NCBI RefSeq assembly: GCF_902833045.1
Contig: NZ_CADFDU010000006.1
Coordinates: forward strand, 186,001 to 250,000
Length of the DNA stretch: 64,000 nucleotides
Direction of reading: 5' to 3'
From: Burkholderia sp. BCC0322
GTDB lineage: Bacteria > Pseudomonadota > Gammaproteobacteria > Burkholderiales > Burkholderiaceae
This document shows, in pieces, positions 10,921 through 20,445 of this stretch. The stretch's first letter is position 1, and each line of letters begins with the position of its first letter. The position numbers and the translations under genes were made by a program. The notes beneath the pieces are model-generated. The model made no database searches. It had not been told where the DNA came from and was given only the letters and a program-made list of their open reading frames with translations.

Positions 10921-12090
10921 ATGCCGCTTCCGACCACTCAGCTCCGGCTCGCGATGGTGGCCGGCGAACCGTCGGGCGACCTGCTCGGCGCGTCGCTGCT
11001 CGGCGGGCTGCGCGAGCGGCTGCCCGAATCGGCCCAGTACTACGGGATCGGCGGGCAGCGGATGATCGCACATGGCTTCGACTCGCACTGGCAGATGGAC
11101 AAGCTGACCGTGCGCGGCTACGTCGAGGCGCTGGGCCAGATTCCCGAGATCCTGCGGATTCGCGGCGAGCTGAAGCGCCAGTTGCTCGCCGAGCGGCCGG
11201 ACGCCTTCATCGGCATCGACGCGCCCGACTTCAACTTCAACGTCGAACAGGCCGCGCGCGACGCGGGCATCCCGTCGATTCACTTCGTGTGCCCGTCGAT
11301 CTGGGCATGGCGCGGCGGCCGGATCAAGAAGATCGCGAAGTCAGTCGATCACATGCTGTGCCTGTTCCCGTTCGAACCGGCGATCCTCGACAAGGCAGGC
11401 GTTGCCTCGACCTACGTCGGCCATCCGCTCGCCGACGAGATCCCGCTCGAACCCGACACGCAGGGTGCGCGCATCGCGCTCGGACTGCCGGCCGACGGCC
11501 CGGTGATCGCCGTGTTGCCGGGCAGCCGGCGCTCGGAAATCGCGCTGATCGGCCCGACGTTCTTCGCGGCGATGGCGCTGATGCAGCAGCGCGAGCCCGG
11601 CGTGCGGTTCGTGATGCCGGCGGCGACGCCGGCGCTGCGCGCGCTGCTGCAGCCGCTCGTCGATGCGCATCCTCAGCTTGCGCTGACGATCACCGACGGC
11701 CGCTCGCAGGTCGCGATGACGGCTGCCGACGCGATCCTCGTGAAGAGCGGTACGGTGACGCTGGAAGCCGCGCTGCTGAAGAAGCCGATGGTGATTTCGT
11801 ACAAGGTGCCCTGGCTGACCGGGCAGATCATGCGCAGGCAGGGTTACCTGCCGTACGTCGGCTTGCCGAACATCCTGGCGGGGCGTTTCGTCGTGCCCGA
11901 GCTGCTGCAGCATTTCGCGACGCCCGAGGCGCTCGCCGATGCGACGCTCACGCAGCTGCGCGATGACGCGAACCGCCGCACGCTGACCGAAGTATTTACG
12001 GAAATGCATCTTTCGCTGCGACAGAACACGGCCGCGAAGGCGGCCGAAGCGGTCGTGCGCGTGCTCGAACAACGCAAGGGGCGCGCATGA
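10921..12090 (+). CDS. lpxB: Lipid-A-disaccharide synthase
   Basis: GT19 glycosyltransferase joining lipid X to UDP-2,3-diacylglucosamine at the inner face of the cytoplasmic membrane. The 389-aa product has the N-terminal [14 protein letters not shown] motif near residues 14-27. Further signatures are FICVDAP-type [11 protein letters not shown], then [11 protein letters not shown] and the donor-binding LPGSRRSEI. Near the C-terminus [17 protein letters not shown] and the [14 protein letters not shown] motif are complete. Its last 4 bases overlap rnhB. Confidence 0.97.
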   Translation: MPLPTTQLRLAMVAGEPSGDLLGASLLGGLRERLPESAQYYGIGGQRMIAHGFDSHWQMDKLTVRGYVEALGQIPEILRIRGELKRQLLAERPDAFIGIDAPDFNFNVEQAARDAGIPSIHFVCPSIWAWRGGRIKKIAKSVDHMLCLFPFEPAILDKAGVASTYVGHPLADEIPLEPDTQGARIALGLPADGPVIAVLPGSRRSEIALIGPTFFAAMALMQQREPGVRFVMPAATPALRALLQPLVDAHPQLALTITDGRSQVAMTAADAILVKSGTVTLEAALLKKPMVISYKVPWLTGQIMRRQGYLPYVGLPNILAGRFVVPELLQHFATPEALADATLTQLRDDANRRTLTEVFTEMHLSLRQNTAAKAAEAVVRVLEQRKGRA

Positions 12091-12731
12091 CCGCAGTACG
12101 TGCACCACGCCGTCGCGCGTCGAGCGACGGGCAGGGCGGTTTCGATTTCAGCCGTCCCGACGAGATCGTCTGCGGCGTCGACGAAGCGGGCCGCGGCCCG
12201 CTCGCGGGGCCGGTGGTGGCCGCCGCGGTGATCCTCGATCCGGCGCAGCCGATCGACGGGCTCGACGATTCGAAGGCGCTGTCCGCGAAGAAGCGCGAGG
12301 CGCTGTACGAGCTGATCGTCGCTCGCTCGCTGTCGTATTGCGTCGCATCGGCGAGCGTCGACGAGATCGACACGCTGAACATCCTGCACGCGACGATGCT
12401 CGCGATGAAGCGGGCGGTTGAAGGGTTGTCGGTGCTGCCGACGCTCGCGCAGATCGACGGCAACCGCTGCCCGACGCTGACGGTGCGTGCCGAAGCGATC
12501 GTCAGCGGCGATGCGCTCGTGCCGAGCATCTCGGCCGCGTCGATCCTCGCGAAGGTCACACGCGACCGCATGCTCGTCGACCTGCACGAACGCTTCCCCG
12601 TGTACGGCTTCAACGTGCATGCGGGCTACGGCACCGCGAAACATCTTGCCGCACTGCGCGAGCACGGCCCGTGCGAGGCCCATCGGCGCTCGTTCGCACC
12701 GGTGCGTGCGGCGCTCGACCTGATTCGATGA
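12087..12731 (+). CDS. rnhB: Ribonuclease HII
   Basis: Removes misincorporated ribonucleotides and RNA from RNA/DNA hybrids. The 214-aa protein carries the hallmark motif [19 protein letters not shown], with acidic residues Asp32 and Glu33. [12 protein letters not shown] and QIDGNRCP follow, and the [11 protein letters not shown] segment lies near the C-terminus. The first 20 residues are a variable basic tail. ATGA overlaps on both sides (lpxB upstream, methyltransferase downstream) indicate tight translational coupling. Confidence 0.96.
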   Translation: MTAVRAPRRRASSDGQGGFDFSRPDEIVCGVDEAGRGPLAGPVVAAAVILDPAQPIDGLDDSKALSAKKREALYELIVARSLSYCVASASVDEIDTLNILHATMLAMKRAVEGLSVLPTLAQIDGNRCPTLTVRAEAIVSGDALVPSISAASILAKVTRDRMLVDLHERFPVYGFNVHAGYGTAKHLAALREHGPCEAHRRSFAPVRAALDLIR

Positions 12732-13510
12732 AAAGCATTACTTCCCGCGACAACCCGCTGTACAAGCGCCTGAAGGCGCTCGCGGGTTCGACGTCCCATC
12801 AGCGCCGCGGCGGCCAGGCGCTGCTCGAAGGATTCCATCTCGCAAGCGCGTACCTCGACACTGGCGCGACGCCCGAGCTGTGCGTCACGACCGAAGGCGC
12901 ACTCGGCCACGCCGAGGCCCAGGCGATCGTCGCGCGCATCGATGCGCAACGGATCGTCACGCTGCCCGATGCACTGTTCGGGCAGTTGTCGAACGTCGTC
13001 AGCGGCGTCGGCTTCCTGCTGCTCGTCGACCGGCCGGCGCAGCCGCTGCCGGCGCGCGTGACGCATACGTCGGTCGTGCTCGACGGCGTGCAGGACGCCG
13101 GCAACGTCGGCTCGATCCTGCGCAGCGCGGCGGCTGCAGGCGTGCGCCACGTGTTCTGTGCGCCGGGGACCGCGTACGCATGGTCGTCGAAGGTGCTGCG
13201 CTCGGGCATGGGGGCGCATTTCCTGCTGTCGATCCACGAGGACGTCGAAGCGGGCGCGCTCGCCGAGCGCCTCGACGTGCCGGTCGCGCTGACCGACTCG
13301 CACGGTGCGCAGGCGGTCTACGACTGCGACCTGTCGGGGCCGGTTGCATGGGTGTTCGGCAACGAGGGTGCCGGCGTGTCGGCGTTTTGGCGCGACGCGG
13401 CCACGCTTCGCGTAACGATCCCGCAGCCGGGCGGGATGGAGTCGCTGAACGTCGCGGCCGCGGCCGCGGTCTGCCTGTTCGAGCAGGTGCGTCAGCAGCG
13501 GCGTGCGTGA
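12728..13510 (+). CDS. SpoU/TrmH-family 2'-O-ribose RNA methyltransferase
   Basis: Probable S-adenosylmethionine-dependent 2'-O-methyltransferase acting on rRNA or tRNA. The start ATG 12728 overlaps the rnhB stop and gives 260 aa. An N-terminal substrate-binding region ([19 protein letters not shown]) precedes the knotted SPOUT domain. Signatures are [28 protein letters not shown] and [19 protein letters not shown], which form the SAM pocket and trefoil knot. The family is certain, but the exact RNA target cannot be read from the sequence, so no symbol is given. Confidence 0.9.
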   Translation: MKSITSRDNPLYKRLKALAGSTSHQRRGGQALLEGFHLASAYLDTGATPELCVTTEGALGHAEAQAIVARIDAQRIVTLPDALFGQLSNVVSGVGFLLLVDRPAQPLPARVTHTSVVLDGVQDAGNVGSILRSAAAAGVRHVFCAPGTAYAWSSKVLRSGMGAHFLLSIHEDVEAGALAERLDVPVALTDSHGAQAVYDCDLSGPVAWVFGNEGAGVSAFWRDAATLRVTIPQPGGMESLNVAAAAAVCLFEQVRQQRRA

Positions 13511-13542
13511 CGCCATACGCGTGCGTGCTCCTCCGCACCATG

Positions 13543-13572
13543 AAAAAGGCCGCGTTCGCGCGGCCTTGTTGT
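13543..13572. terminator. Bidirectional terminator between methyltransferase and ppsR
   Basis: A perfect 9-bp stem AAGGCCGCG/CGCGGCCTT closes on a TTCG tetraloop (13546-13567). A run of five A lies on the left, read as TTTTT on the minus strand, and a GTTGTTT tail on the right. It lies between two convergent genes and probably ends both transcripts, more efficiently for the minus-strand ppsR. Confidence 0.85.
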
Positions 13573-13590
13573 TTCCGGCGGCGGCCAGTC

Positions 13591-14406
13591 TTAGTACGAC
13601 TGCCGGTCGAGGCGGATTTCCTGCAGGATCGTCGTCGCGATTTCCTCGATCGACTTGTGCGTCGACGACAGCCACTTGATCCCCTCGCGGCGCATCATCG
13701 CTTCGGCTTCGTTGATCTCGTAGCGACAGTTCTCGGGCGCCGCGTATTTGCTGCCCGGCCGACGCTCGTTACGGATCTCGGACAGGCGCTGCGGGTCGAT
13801 CGACAGCCCGAACAGCTTCTCGCTGTACGGCGACAGCGCCGACGGCAGCTTGCCGCGCTCGAAATCTTCCGGAATCAGCGGATAGTTTGCTGCCTTCACG
13901 CCGTACTGCATCGCGAGATACAGGCTCGTCGGCGTCTTGCCGCTGCGCGACACGCCGACGAGGATTACGTCGGCTTCCGACAGGTTGCGGTTCGACTGGC
14001 CGTCGTCGTGGGCGAGCGAGAAGTTGATCGCCTCGATCCGGGTCTTGTATTCCTCGGTGTCCGCGTTCTGGTGGCCGCGGCCCATCGCGTGGCTCGACTT
14101 GAGCTCCAGTTCCTGCTCGAGCGGTTCGACGAAGCGCTGGAACATGTCGAGCACGAGTGCGTTCGAGCGCTTGACGATGTCGTTCGACTCGCTGTCGACG
14201 AGCGTCGTGAACACGATCGCGCGGCGGCCGTCGTGCACGGCGGCCTCGTTGATCTTCTCGACGGTCGCATAGGCCTTGTCGAGCGAGTCGACGAACGGCA
14301 CGCGCACGAGACGGAATTTCTGGTCGAACTGGGAGAGGATCGAATGCGCGAAGGTTTCGGCAGTGATCCCGGTGCCGTCGGAGACGATGAATACGGTAGG
14401 CAGCAT
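13591..14406 (-). CDS. ppsR: PEP synthase regulatory protein (bifunctional kinase/pyrophosphorylase)
   Basis: DUF299/PSRP family enzyme that inactivates PEP synthase by ADP-dependent phosphorylation and reactivates it by phosphorolysis. The start is ATG at 14406 (MLPTVFIVSDGTGITAETFA), giving 271 aa; longer upstream readings lack similarity. The P-loop GVSRSGKT is at residues 151-158. The C-terminus has NCRYEINEAEAMM and HKSIEEIATTIL, both typical of the family. It is divergent from its target gene ppsA, separated by 376 bases. Confidence 0.95.
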   Translation of the reverse strand: MLPTVFIVSDGTGITAETFAHSILSQFDQKFRLVRVPFVDSLDKAYATVEKINEAAVHDGRRAIVFTTLVDSESNDIVKRSNALVLDMFQRFVEPLEQELELKSSHAMGRGHQNADTEEYKTRIEAINFSLAHDDGQSNRNLSEADVILVGVSRSGKTPTSLYLAMQYGVKAANYPLIPEDFERGKLPSALSPYSEKLFGLSIDPQRLSEIRNERRPGSKYAAPENCRYEINEAEAMMRREGIKWLSSTHKSIEEIATTILQEIRLDRQSY

Positions 14407-14782
14407 GAATCTGGGCGTCGAACGTGAAGGGCGGTTGCGCGGGCGGCTGGAGGTCCGCCTCCAGACGCAGTGACAAGGTCGCGCCACATCCGGCAGCCGG
14501 CACGGTAGAATAGCGGCAACCTGTTGGATAAGCAATTGCGGGGGCAGGGCGCGAACGGCGCCGCGGGCTTCGCCGCTTGATTCCAAAATTCCCGGCAAGT
14601 TTGGCGATTTGTCTGCAAATATCGCCCTTCTGCCGGGATTTTTGCAAATCGGGTCGGAAGATTATCCGGCGCTGCGATTGTTTATCTAACAGGTTGCGCA
14701 AGACGCGCCGCGCCTTTTTGCAAGCGCCCGCGTCCAAGCCCACTTGCGCAATCGAGCATTTTTTTCACACTTAGGGGCTTGT
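14407..14782. promoter_or_regulatory. Divergent ppsR-ppsA control region with structured leader
   Basis: This 376-base gap has no credible gene. It must hold promoters for both ppsR (minus) and ppsA (plus). On the plus strand a TAGAAT hexamer at 14506-14511 could be a -10 box, but no convincing -35 accompanies it. The right half is AT-rich compared with its surroundings and contains the hairpin at 14591-14645 listed separately. A purine-rich TTAGGGGC sits about 9 bases before the ppsA ATG and is the likely ribosome binding site. Confidence 0.55.
14591..14645 (+). promoter_or_regulatory. Long hairpin with T-run in the ppsA leader (candidate attenuator or sRNA end)
   Basis: The outer arms CCCGGCA (14591-14597) and TGCCGGG (14631-14637) enclose a second stem GGCGAT/ATCGCC (14603-14608 with 14621-14626), extended by TTG/CAA around a TCTG loop. 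The structure is followed at once by ATTTTTG. It looks like a factor-independent terminator on the plus strand, but no plus-strand gene ends upstream of it. That leaves attenuation of ppsA or the 3' end of a small RNA as readings. Structure is by eye. Confidence 0.5.
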
Positions 14783-17182
14783 ATGACTAACGCAGCAAAC
14801 GTCGCAAAGGACCAGGCGTATGTAATTCCGTTCGAGCAGTTGCGGATGACCGATGTGGAGATCGTCGGCGGCAAGAATGCGTCGCTTGGCGAAATGATCA
14901 GCCAGCTTTCCGAAGCAGGCGTTCGCGTACCCACCGGTTTTGCCACGACCGCGCTCGCGTTCCGCGATTTCCTCAAGCACAACGACCTTACCGACCGCAT
15001 CGCCAAGCGTCTCGAGTCGCTCGACATCGACGACGTGAAGGCGCTCGCCGAAGCCGGTGCCGAAATCCGCAAGTGGATCGTCGATGCGCCGATGCAGGCA
15101 CGTCTCGAGCAGGAAATCCGTGAGCAGTTCGACATCCTGACGAAGAGCTCGCCGGGCGAGTTGTCGTTCGCCGTGCGTTCGTCCGCGACCGCGGAAGACC
15201 TGCCCGACGCATCGTTCGCCGGCCAGCAGGAGTCGTACCTGAACGTCGTCGGCATCGATGACGTGCTCGACCGCATGAAGCACGTGTTCGCGTCGCTGTA
15301 CAACGACCGCGCGATCTCGTATCGCGTGCACAAGGGCTTCACGCACGCGGAAGTCGCGCTGTCGGCCGGCGTGCAGCGCATGGTTCGCTCGGACGTTGGC
15401 GCGGCCGGCGTGATGTTCACGATCGACACCGAATCGGGCTTCAAGGACGCCGTGTTCATCACGTCGAGCTATGGCCTGGGTGAAACCGTCGTGCAGGGCG
15501 CAGTGAACCCGGACGAGTTCTATGTGTTCAAGACGACGCTCGCGCAGGACAAGTACCCGATCATCCGCCGTTCGATCGGCTCGAAGCTGATCAAGATGGA
15601 ATTCACGCAGCCGGGCGAGCCGGGCCGCGTGAAGACGGTCGACGTGCCGCACGAGCAGCGCAACCGCTACTCGATCACCGACGAAGACGTGATCGAGCTG
15701 GCGAAGTATGCGGTCATCATCGAGAAGCACTACCAGCGTCCGATGGACATCGAGTGGGGCAAGGACGGCCGCGACGGCAAGATCTTCATCCTGCAGGCAC
15801 GCCCGGAAACCGTGAAGAGCCAGGCGACCGGCAAGGCCGAGCAGCGCTTCAAGCTGAAGGGCCAGTCGCAGGTGCTCGCGACGGGTCGTGCGATCGGCCA
15901 GAAGATCGGCGCGGGCCCCGTGCGCGTGATCCAGGATCCGTCGGAAATGGAGCGCGTGCAGCCGGGCGACGTGCTCGTGGCCGACATGACCGACCCGAAT
16001 TGGGAGCCGGTGATGAAGCGTGCAGCGGCGATCGTCACGAACCGTGGCGGCCGGACCTGCCACGCGGCGATCATCGCGCGTGAACTCGGCGTGCCGGCAG
16101 TCGTCGGCTGCGGCGACGCAACCGACATCCTGAAGGACGGCGCGCTCGTCACCGTGTCGTGCGCGGAAGGCGACGAAGGCAAGATCTACGACGGCCTGCT
16201 CGAGACGGAAGTCACGGAAGTGCAGCGCGGCGAACTGCCGGAAATCCCGGTCAAGATCATGATGAACGTCGGCAACCCGCAGCTCGCGTTCGACTTCTCG
16301 CAGTTGCCGAACGCCGGCGTGGGCCTCGCGCGTCTCGAGTTCATCATCAACAACAACATCGGCGTTCACCCGAAGGCGATCCTCGAGTACCCGAACATCG
16401 ACCAGGACCTGAAGAAGGCCGTCGAGAGCGTCGCGCGCGGTCACGCATCGCCGCGTCAGTTCTACGTCGACAAGCTGACGGAAGGTGTCGCGACGATCGC
16501 CGCGGCGTTCTATCCGAAGCCCGTGATCGTGCGTCTGTCCGACTTCAAGTCGAACGAGTACAAGAAGCTGATCGGCGGCTCGCGTTACGAGCCGGACGAG
16601 GAAAACCCGATGCTGGGCTTCCGCGGCGCGTCGCGTTACATCGCTGAAGACTTCGCGCAGGCGTTCGAGATGGAGTGCCGTGCACTGAAGCGCGTGCGCG
16701 ACGAGATGGGCCTGACCAACGTCGAGATCATGGTGCCGTTCGTGCGTACCGTGAAGCAGGCGGAGCGCGTCGTCGGCCTGCTGGAGAAGTTCGGCCTGAA
16801 GCGCGGCGAAAACGGCCTGCGCCTCGTGATGATGTGCGAAGTCCCGACCAACGCGATCCTCGCCGAAGATTTCCTGCAGTTCTTCGACGGTTTCTCGATC
16901 GGGTCGAACGACCTCACGCAGCTCACGCTGGGCCTCGACCGCGATTCGGGCATGGAACTGCTGGCTGTCGACTTCGACGAACGCGACCCGGCCGTCAAGT
17001 TCCTGCTGAAGCGCGCGATCGATACCTGCCGCAAGATGGGCAAGTATGTCGGCATCTGCGGCCAGGGCCCGTCCGATCACCCGGACTTCGCGCAATGGCT
17101 GACGGACGAAGGCATCGTGTCGATCTCGCTGAACCCCGACACGATCATCGATACGTGGCAGGCGCTTGCCAACCGGAAGTAA
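14783..17182 (+). CDS. ppsA: Phosphoenolpyruvate synthase
   Basis: Converts pyruvate and ATP to PEP, AMP and phosphate for gluconeogenesis. The start ATG 14783 ([20 protein letters not shown]) gives 799 aa. The N-terminal ATP-grasp domain shows [10 protein letters not shown] and [20 protein letters not shown]. The swivelling phosphohistidine domain has [15 protein letters not shown] with the catalytic His at residue 427. The C-terminal PEP-binding barrel has [20 protein letters not shown] and [11 protein letters not shown], with the catalytic Cys at residue 759. The Thr near the active His (GRTCH) is the site its regulator PpsR modifies. High codon bias suggests strong expression. Confidence 0.97.
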   Translation: MTNAANVAKDQAYVIPFEQLRMTDVEIVGGKNASLGEMISQLSEAGVRVPTGFATTALAFRDFLKHNDLTDRIAKRLESLDIDDVKALAEAGAEIRKWIVDAPMQARLEQEIREQFDILTKSSPGELSFAVRSSATAEDLPDASFAGQQESYLNVVGIDDVLDRMKHVFASLYNDRAISYRVHKGFTHAEVALSAGVQRMVRSDVGAAGVMFTIDTESGFKDAVFITSSYGLGETVVQGAVNPDEFYVFKTTLAQDKYPIIRRSIGSKLIKMEFTQPGEPGRVKTVDVPHEQRNRYSITDEDVIELAKYAVIIEKHYQRPMDIEWGKDGRDGKIFILQARPETVKSQATGKAEQRFKLKGQSQVLATGRAIGQKIGAGPVRVIQDPSEMERVQPGDVLVADMTDPNWEPVMKRAAAIVTNRGGRTCHAAIIARELGVPAVVGCGDATDILKDGALVTVSCAEGDEGKIYDGLLETEVTEVQRGELPEIPVKIMMNVGNPQLAFDFSQLPNAGVGLARLEFIINNNIGVHPKAILEYPNIDQDLKKAVESVARGHASPRQFYVDKLTEGVATIAAAFYPKPVIVRLSDFKSNEYKKLIGGSRYEPDEENPMLGFRGASRYIAEDFAQAFEMECRALKRVRDEMGLTNVEIMVPFVRTVKQAERVVGLLEKFGLKRGENGLRLVMMCEVPTNAILAEDFLQFFDGFSIGSNDLTQLTLGLDRDSGMELLAVDFDERDPAVKFLLKRAIDTCRKMGKYVGICGQGPSDHPDFAQWLTDEGIVSISLNPDTIIDTWQALANRK

Positions 17183-17203
17183 CGGTCGGTAACGCACCAT
17201 CGG

Positions 17204-17230
17204 CGAAAGCACGGCGGCGCCGTGCTTTCG
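17204..17230 (+). terminator. First of two tandem hairpins after ppsA
   Basis: Perfect 12-bp inverted repeat CGAAAGCACGGC/GCCGTGCTTTCG separated by GGC, 22 bases after the ppsA stop. It is followed by TTG rather than a T-run, so by itself it would be a weak terminator or an mRNA 3'-stabilising element. Confidence 0.6.
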
Positions 17231-17259
17231 TTGAAGGCAAAATGCAAGCTTCATGCTAT

Positions 17260-17290
17260 AAACACCCCGGTAGGCACCGGGGTGTTTTTG
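17260..17290 (+). terminator. Strong intrinsic terminator after ppsA
   Basis: Perfect inverted repeat AAACACCCCGGT/ACCGGGGTGTTT with an AGGC loop, followed by TTG. It ends in the run GTTTTTG and has the classic GC stem plus T-tail. It lies 78 bases after the ppsA stop and about 140 bases before the NfeD gene, so it should insulate the two units. Confidence 0.85.
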
Positions 17291-17431
17291 TTTGTCGGTA
17301 CCCCCGGGCCGCCCCAAGCGTGCCGACAGCCCCTCGGGGCAGCGCGCATGTCGCACCGGAGTAGCGCTCCAACGCTTATTCTGGTTCCATGCAACGCAGG
17401 TGAGCACGGGGATGTTTTTCTGGAGACCACA

Positions 17432-17866
17432 ATGATGTCGGGGCATCTGTTCTGGTGGGTCGCGGTGGGTGTGCTGGTCGTGGCCGAATTGCTGACGGGC
17501 ACGTTCTACCTGCTGATGATCGCGCTCGGCTTTCTCGCGGGCGGGCTGCTGCAACTGGCCGGTTTCGCGCCGCACATGCAGTTCGGTGCGGCGGCGGTGG
17601 TCGCGATCGTCGCGATGATCGTGCTGCGCCGTTCGGGGCTCGGTCGCAAGCAGAAGCGCGACACGTCGACGAATCCCGACGTCAATCTCGATATCGGCGC
17701 GACCGTCACGGTCGACGCGTGGCGCGACGGCCGCGCGCGTGTGCAGTATCGCGGGGCCGACTGGGACGTCGAGCTTGCGAGCGGCGAGCGCGACGATGCG
17801 CACGTATATCAGGTAAGCGCCGTGCGCGGCAGCTGTCTCGTGGTCGTGGCGAAACCCGCGGGCTGA
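17432..17866 (+). CDS. NfeD-like membrane protein
   Basis: Short NfeD family member, 144 aa from ATG 17432 (MMSGHLFWWVAVGVLVVAEL), preceded by TGGAG. Two to three hydrophobic segments fill residues 5-75. The C-terminal 60 residues form the small OB-like domain typical of NfeD (IGATVTVDAWRDGRARVQYRGADWDVEL). An in-frame extension back to 17222 runs through the ppsA terminator and is rejected. It is immediately followed by an SPFH-domain gene, the standard NfeD/stomatin operon pair, and probably modulates that partner's membrane assemblies. Confidence 0.88.
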   Translation: MMSGHLFWWVAVGVLVVAELLTGTFYLLMIALGFLAGGLLQLAGFAPHMQFGAAAVVAIVAMIVLRRSGLGRKQKRDTSTNPDVNLDIGATVTVDAWRDGRARVQYRGADWDVELASGERDDAHVYQVSAVRGSCLVVVAKPAG

Positions 17867-17899
17867 TCGTCCGCCGATACAACAAGGAGGGAATACTTC

Positions 17900-18835
17900 A
17901 TGGATTCGCTGATCATCTGGGTTGTCCTGCTCGTCATCGCGATCGTGATCGTGTCGAAGACGGTGAAGATCGTGCCGCAGCAACATGCGTGGGTGCTCGA
18001 GCGCTTCGGTCGCTATCACGCGACGCTGTCGCCCGGTCTCAATATCGTGCTGCCGTTCGTCGATCGCATCGCGTATCGGCATGTGCTGAAGGAAATCCCG
18101 CTCGACGTGCCGAGCCAGATCTGCATCACGCGCGACAACACGCAGCTGCAAGTCGACGGCGTGCTGTATTTCCAGGTGATGGACCCGATGAAGGCGTCGT
18201 ACGGGTCGAGCAACTTCGTGCTTGCGATCACGCAGTTGTCGCAGACGATGCTGCGCTCGGTGATCGGCAAGCTGGAGCTCGACAAGACTTTCGAGGAGCG
18301 CGACTTCATCAACCACAGCATCGTGTCGGCGCTCGACGAGGCCGCCGCGAACTGGGGCGTGAAGGTGTTGCGCTACGAGATCAAGGACCTGACGCCGCCG
18401 AAGGAAATTCTGCACGCGATGCAGGCGCAGATTACCGCGGAGCGTGAAAAGCGCGCGCTGATCGCTGCCTCCGAAGGCCGCAAGCAGGAGCAGATCAACC
18501 TCGCGTCGGGCGCACGCGAAGCGGCGATCCAGAAATCCGAGGGCGAGCGGCAGGCCGCGATCAACCAGGCGCAGGGCGAGGCCGCTGCGATTCTGGCGGT
18601 GGCCGAGGCGAACGCGCAGGCGATCCAGAAGATCGCGAACGCGATGCAATCGCAGGGCGGGATGGACGCGGTGAACCTGAAGGTTGCCGAGCAGTATGTC
18701 AGCGCATTCTCGAATCTCGCGAAGCAGGGCAACACGCTGATCGTGCCGGCGAACCTGTCGGATCTCGGCACCGCGATCTCGTCAGCACTGACGATCGTCA
18801 AGAGCGCGGGGGCGGCTTCGGCCGGGAAGGCCTGA
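17900..18835 (+). CDS. SPFH/stomatin-type membrane protein (paraslipin-like)
   Basis: Membrane-anchored scaffold of the stomatin/prohibitin superfamily. The 311-aa product has one N-terminal hydrophobic anchor (residues 3-20) and then the SPFH domain: VPQQHAWVLERFGRYHATLSPGLNIVLPF and ITRDNTQLQVDGVLYFQV. A coiled-coil rich in Ala, Glu and Gln (about 190-260) and a C-terminal tail end the protein. A strong ribosome binding site AAGGAGG precedes it. It pairs with the NfeD gene 33 bases upstream. Its precise cellular role in Burkholderia is not established; membrane microdomain and protease regulation are known for relatives. Confidence 0.9.
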   Translation: MDSLIIWVVLLVIAIVIVSKTVKIVPQQHAWVLERFGRYHATLSPGLNIVLPFVDRIAYRHVLKEIPLDVPSQICITRDNTQLQVDGVLYFQVMDPMKASYGSSNFVLAITQLSQTMLRSVIGKLELDKTFEERDFINHSIVSALDEAAANWGVKVLRYEIKDLTPPKEILHAMQAQITAEREKRALIAASEGRKQEQINLASGAREAAIQKSEGERQAAINQAQGEAAAILAVAEANAQAIQKIANAMQSQGGMDAVNLKVAEQYVSAFSNLAKQGNTLIVPANLSDLGTAISSALTIVKSAGAASAGKA

Positions 18836-19028
18836 GTCGGACCTGCGCGGTGCGCAGGAGGTCACCTTGCCGCGTGCGGCGAATCGTCGCGCAGCCGGGG
18901 CACGAGTGATGCCCGTGTCGCCCCGCAGGCGGACCCTTTCTTCAATCGAAACGGGCGGCGTGGCGCGCGAAGTGCCGATCCGGCCACTGCCGGGCAGCCG
19001 GCATGCCGGATTCACGTCACCCAAAGCA

Positions 19029-19060
19029 ACACGGCCCGCTTAGAGCGGGCCGTGTCGTTT
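19029..19060. terminator. Terminator between the SPFH gene and smpB
   Basis: Perfect 12-bp stem ACACGGCCCGCT/AGCGGGCCGTGT with a TAG loop lies between convergent genes. The right flank is CGTTTG; the left flank reads TGCTTTGG on the minus strand. It probably serves smpB and possibly both directions. The rest of 18836-19028 shows no gene. Confidence 0.75.
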
Positions 19061-19080
19061 GTGATGCGTGGTGTGCGCGG

Positions 19081-19527
19081 TCAGGTGCCGGCGCGCATGA
19101 TGCGTGCCTTTTCGCGTTCCCAGTCGCGCTTTTTCTCGGTTTCGCGCTTGTCGTGCAGCTTCTTGCCCTTCGCGAGCGCGATGTCGCACTTCACGCGCCC
19201 CCCCTTGTAATGGAAGTTCAGCGGCACGAGCGTGTAGCCGCGCTGCTCGACCTTGCCGATCAGTTTCTTGATTTCCTCACGGTGCAGCAGCAGCTTGCGC
19301 GTGCGAACCGGGTCGGGCTTGATGTGCGTCGAGGCTTCGGGCAGCGGGCTGATATGGGTGCCGATCAGAAAGATCTCGGCGTTCTTCACCACGACGTAGC
19401 CTTCCTTGATCTGGCCGCGCCCGGCGCGCAGCGCCTTGACTTCCCAGCCCTCCAGCACGAGCCCCGCCTCGTAGCGTTCCTCGATGTGATAATCGAAGTG
19501 CGCCTTCCTGTTGTCGATGATGCTCAT
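19081..19527 (-). CDS. smpB: SsrA-binding protein SmpB
   Basis: Binds tmRNA and delivers it to stalled ribosomes for trans-translation. The 148-aa protein has the expected motifs: [21 protein letters not shown] at the N-terminus, then [18 protein letters not shown] and the basic C-terminal tail [22 protein letters not shown] that enters the ribosomal mRNA channel. Its start is 98 bases from the divergent ratA gene, the usual smpB-ratA-rnfH arrangement. The tmRNA gene itself is not in this window. Confidence 0.97.
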
Positions 19528-19625
19528 GAATGGATTGGGCCAACTCGTTTAAAATCACGATTTTAGCAAAGCGGGGCGAGAATCGCCCGGCTTGCGTTCT
19601 CACCTTAAGCGATGCCGCGCGATTT

Positions 19626-20063
19626 ATGGCAGATGTCCAGAAAACAGTATTGATCCGTCATTCGGCGGAACAGATGTTCGACCTCGTCACCGACGTGGCC
19701 GATTACCCCAATTTCCTGCCCTGGTGCGGCGGCGTCGAGATTCGCCGTCAGGACGACACCGGGATGGAAGCGCGCATCGACATCAACTTCAAGGGTATCA
19801 AGCAGCATTTCGCGACGCGCAACACGCAGCAGCGTCCGACGCGGATCGACATGGAGTTCACGGACGGCCCGTTCAAGAAGTTCACGGGCTCGTGGCGCTT
19901 CACGGCACTGCGTGCCGATGCGTGCAAGATCGAATTCGCGCTGCACTACGAGTTCTCGAGCATCCTGCTCGAGAAGATCATCGGGCCCGTGTTCAGCCAT
20001 ATCGCGAACACGTTCGTCGATTCGTTCGTGAAGCGCGCCGACCAGCGCTACGGGAAGGGGTGA
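19626..20063 (+). CDS. ratA: RatA/Coq10-like START-domain protein
   Basis: Polyketide cyclase/START-fold protein of 145 aa (MADVQKTVLIRHSAEQMFDL). The conserved LVTDVADYPNFLPWCGGVEI segment matches bacterial RatA and mitochondrial Coq10. RatA was described as an inhibitor of 70S ribosome association, while the Coq10 relationship implies binding of a ubiquinone-like lipid; the sequence does not decide between them. An upstream in-frame extension to 19530 is rejected because homology begins at 19626. It is followed 4 bases later by rnfH. Confidence 0.9.
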   Translation: MADVQKTVLIRHSAEQMFDLVTDVADYPNFLPWCGGVEIRRQDDTGMEARIDINFKGIKQHFATRNTQQRPTRIDMEFTDGPFKKFTGSWRFTALRADACKIEFALHYEFSSILLEKIIGPVFSHIANTFVDSFVKRADQRYGKG

Positions 20064-20067
20064 CGCG

Positions 20068-20391
20068 ATGCTGTCGATCGAAGTCTGCTACGCGCTGCCG
20101 GATCGCCAGACGCTGATTCCGCTGTCGCTGCCGGAAGGGGCGACCGTTCGTTCGGCGATCGAGGCGAGCGGCGTACTCGCGCAGCACCCGGAAATCGATC
20201 TCGCGAACGCGAAGACGGGCGTGTACGGCAAGCTCGCGCCGCTCGACGCGCCGCTCGCCGACCACGACCGCGTCGAGATCTACCGCCCGCTGATCGTCGA
20301 TCCGAAACTGGCGCGCCAGCGGCGTGTCGACAAGTCGCGTCGCGAAGGCTCCATCGAGGGCCGCAAGTGGATGCACAAGGACGCGCGCTGA
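20068..20391 (+). CDS. rnfH: RnfH family protein (UPF0125)
   Basis: Small ubiquitin-like beta-grasp protein of 107 aa. It contains the family segment IEVCYALPDRQTLIPLSLPE, then the YGKLAPLDAPLADHDRVEIYRPL block and VDPKLARQRRVDK. Its function is unclear. The name comes from some rnf clusters, but here, as in most proteobacteria, it pairs with ratA. ATG 20068 lies 4 bases after the ratA stop, so the two are translated from one message. Confidence 0.9.
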   Translation: MLSIEVCYALPDRQTLIPLSLPEGATVRSAIEASGVLAQHPEIDLANAKTGVYGKLAPLDAPLADHDRVEIYRPLIVDPKLARQRRVDKSRREGSIEGRKWMHKDAR

Positions 20392-20445
20392 CGCGCGCGG
20401 TTCCGCTTCTTCCGTTCCGATTCGTCCGATCAAACGCCGCGGCGC

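Noticed and set aside
14771..18649. 1292-codon open frame antisense to ppsA and the NfeD/SPFH genes
   Set aside because: Shadow of high-GC codon bias; no ribosome binding site and no domains.
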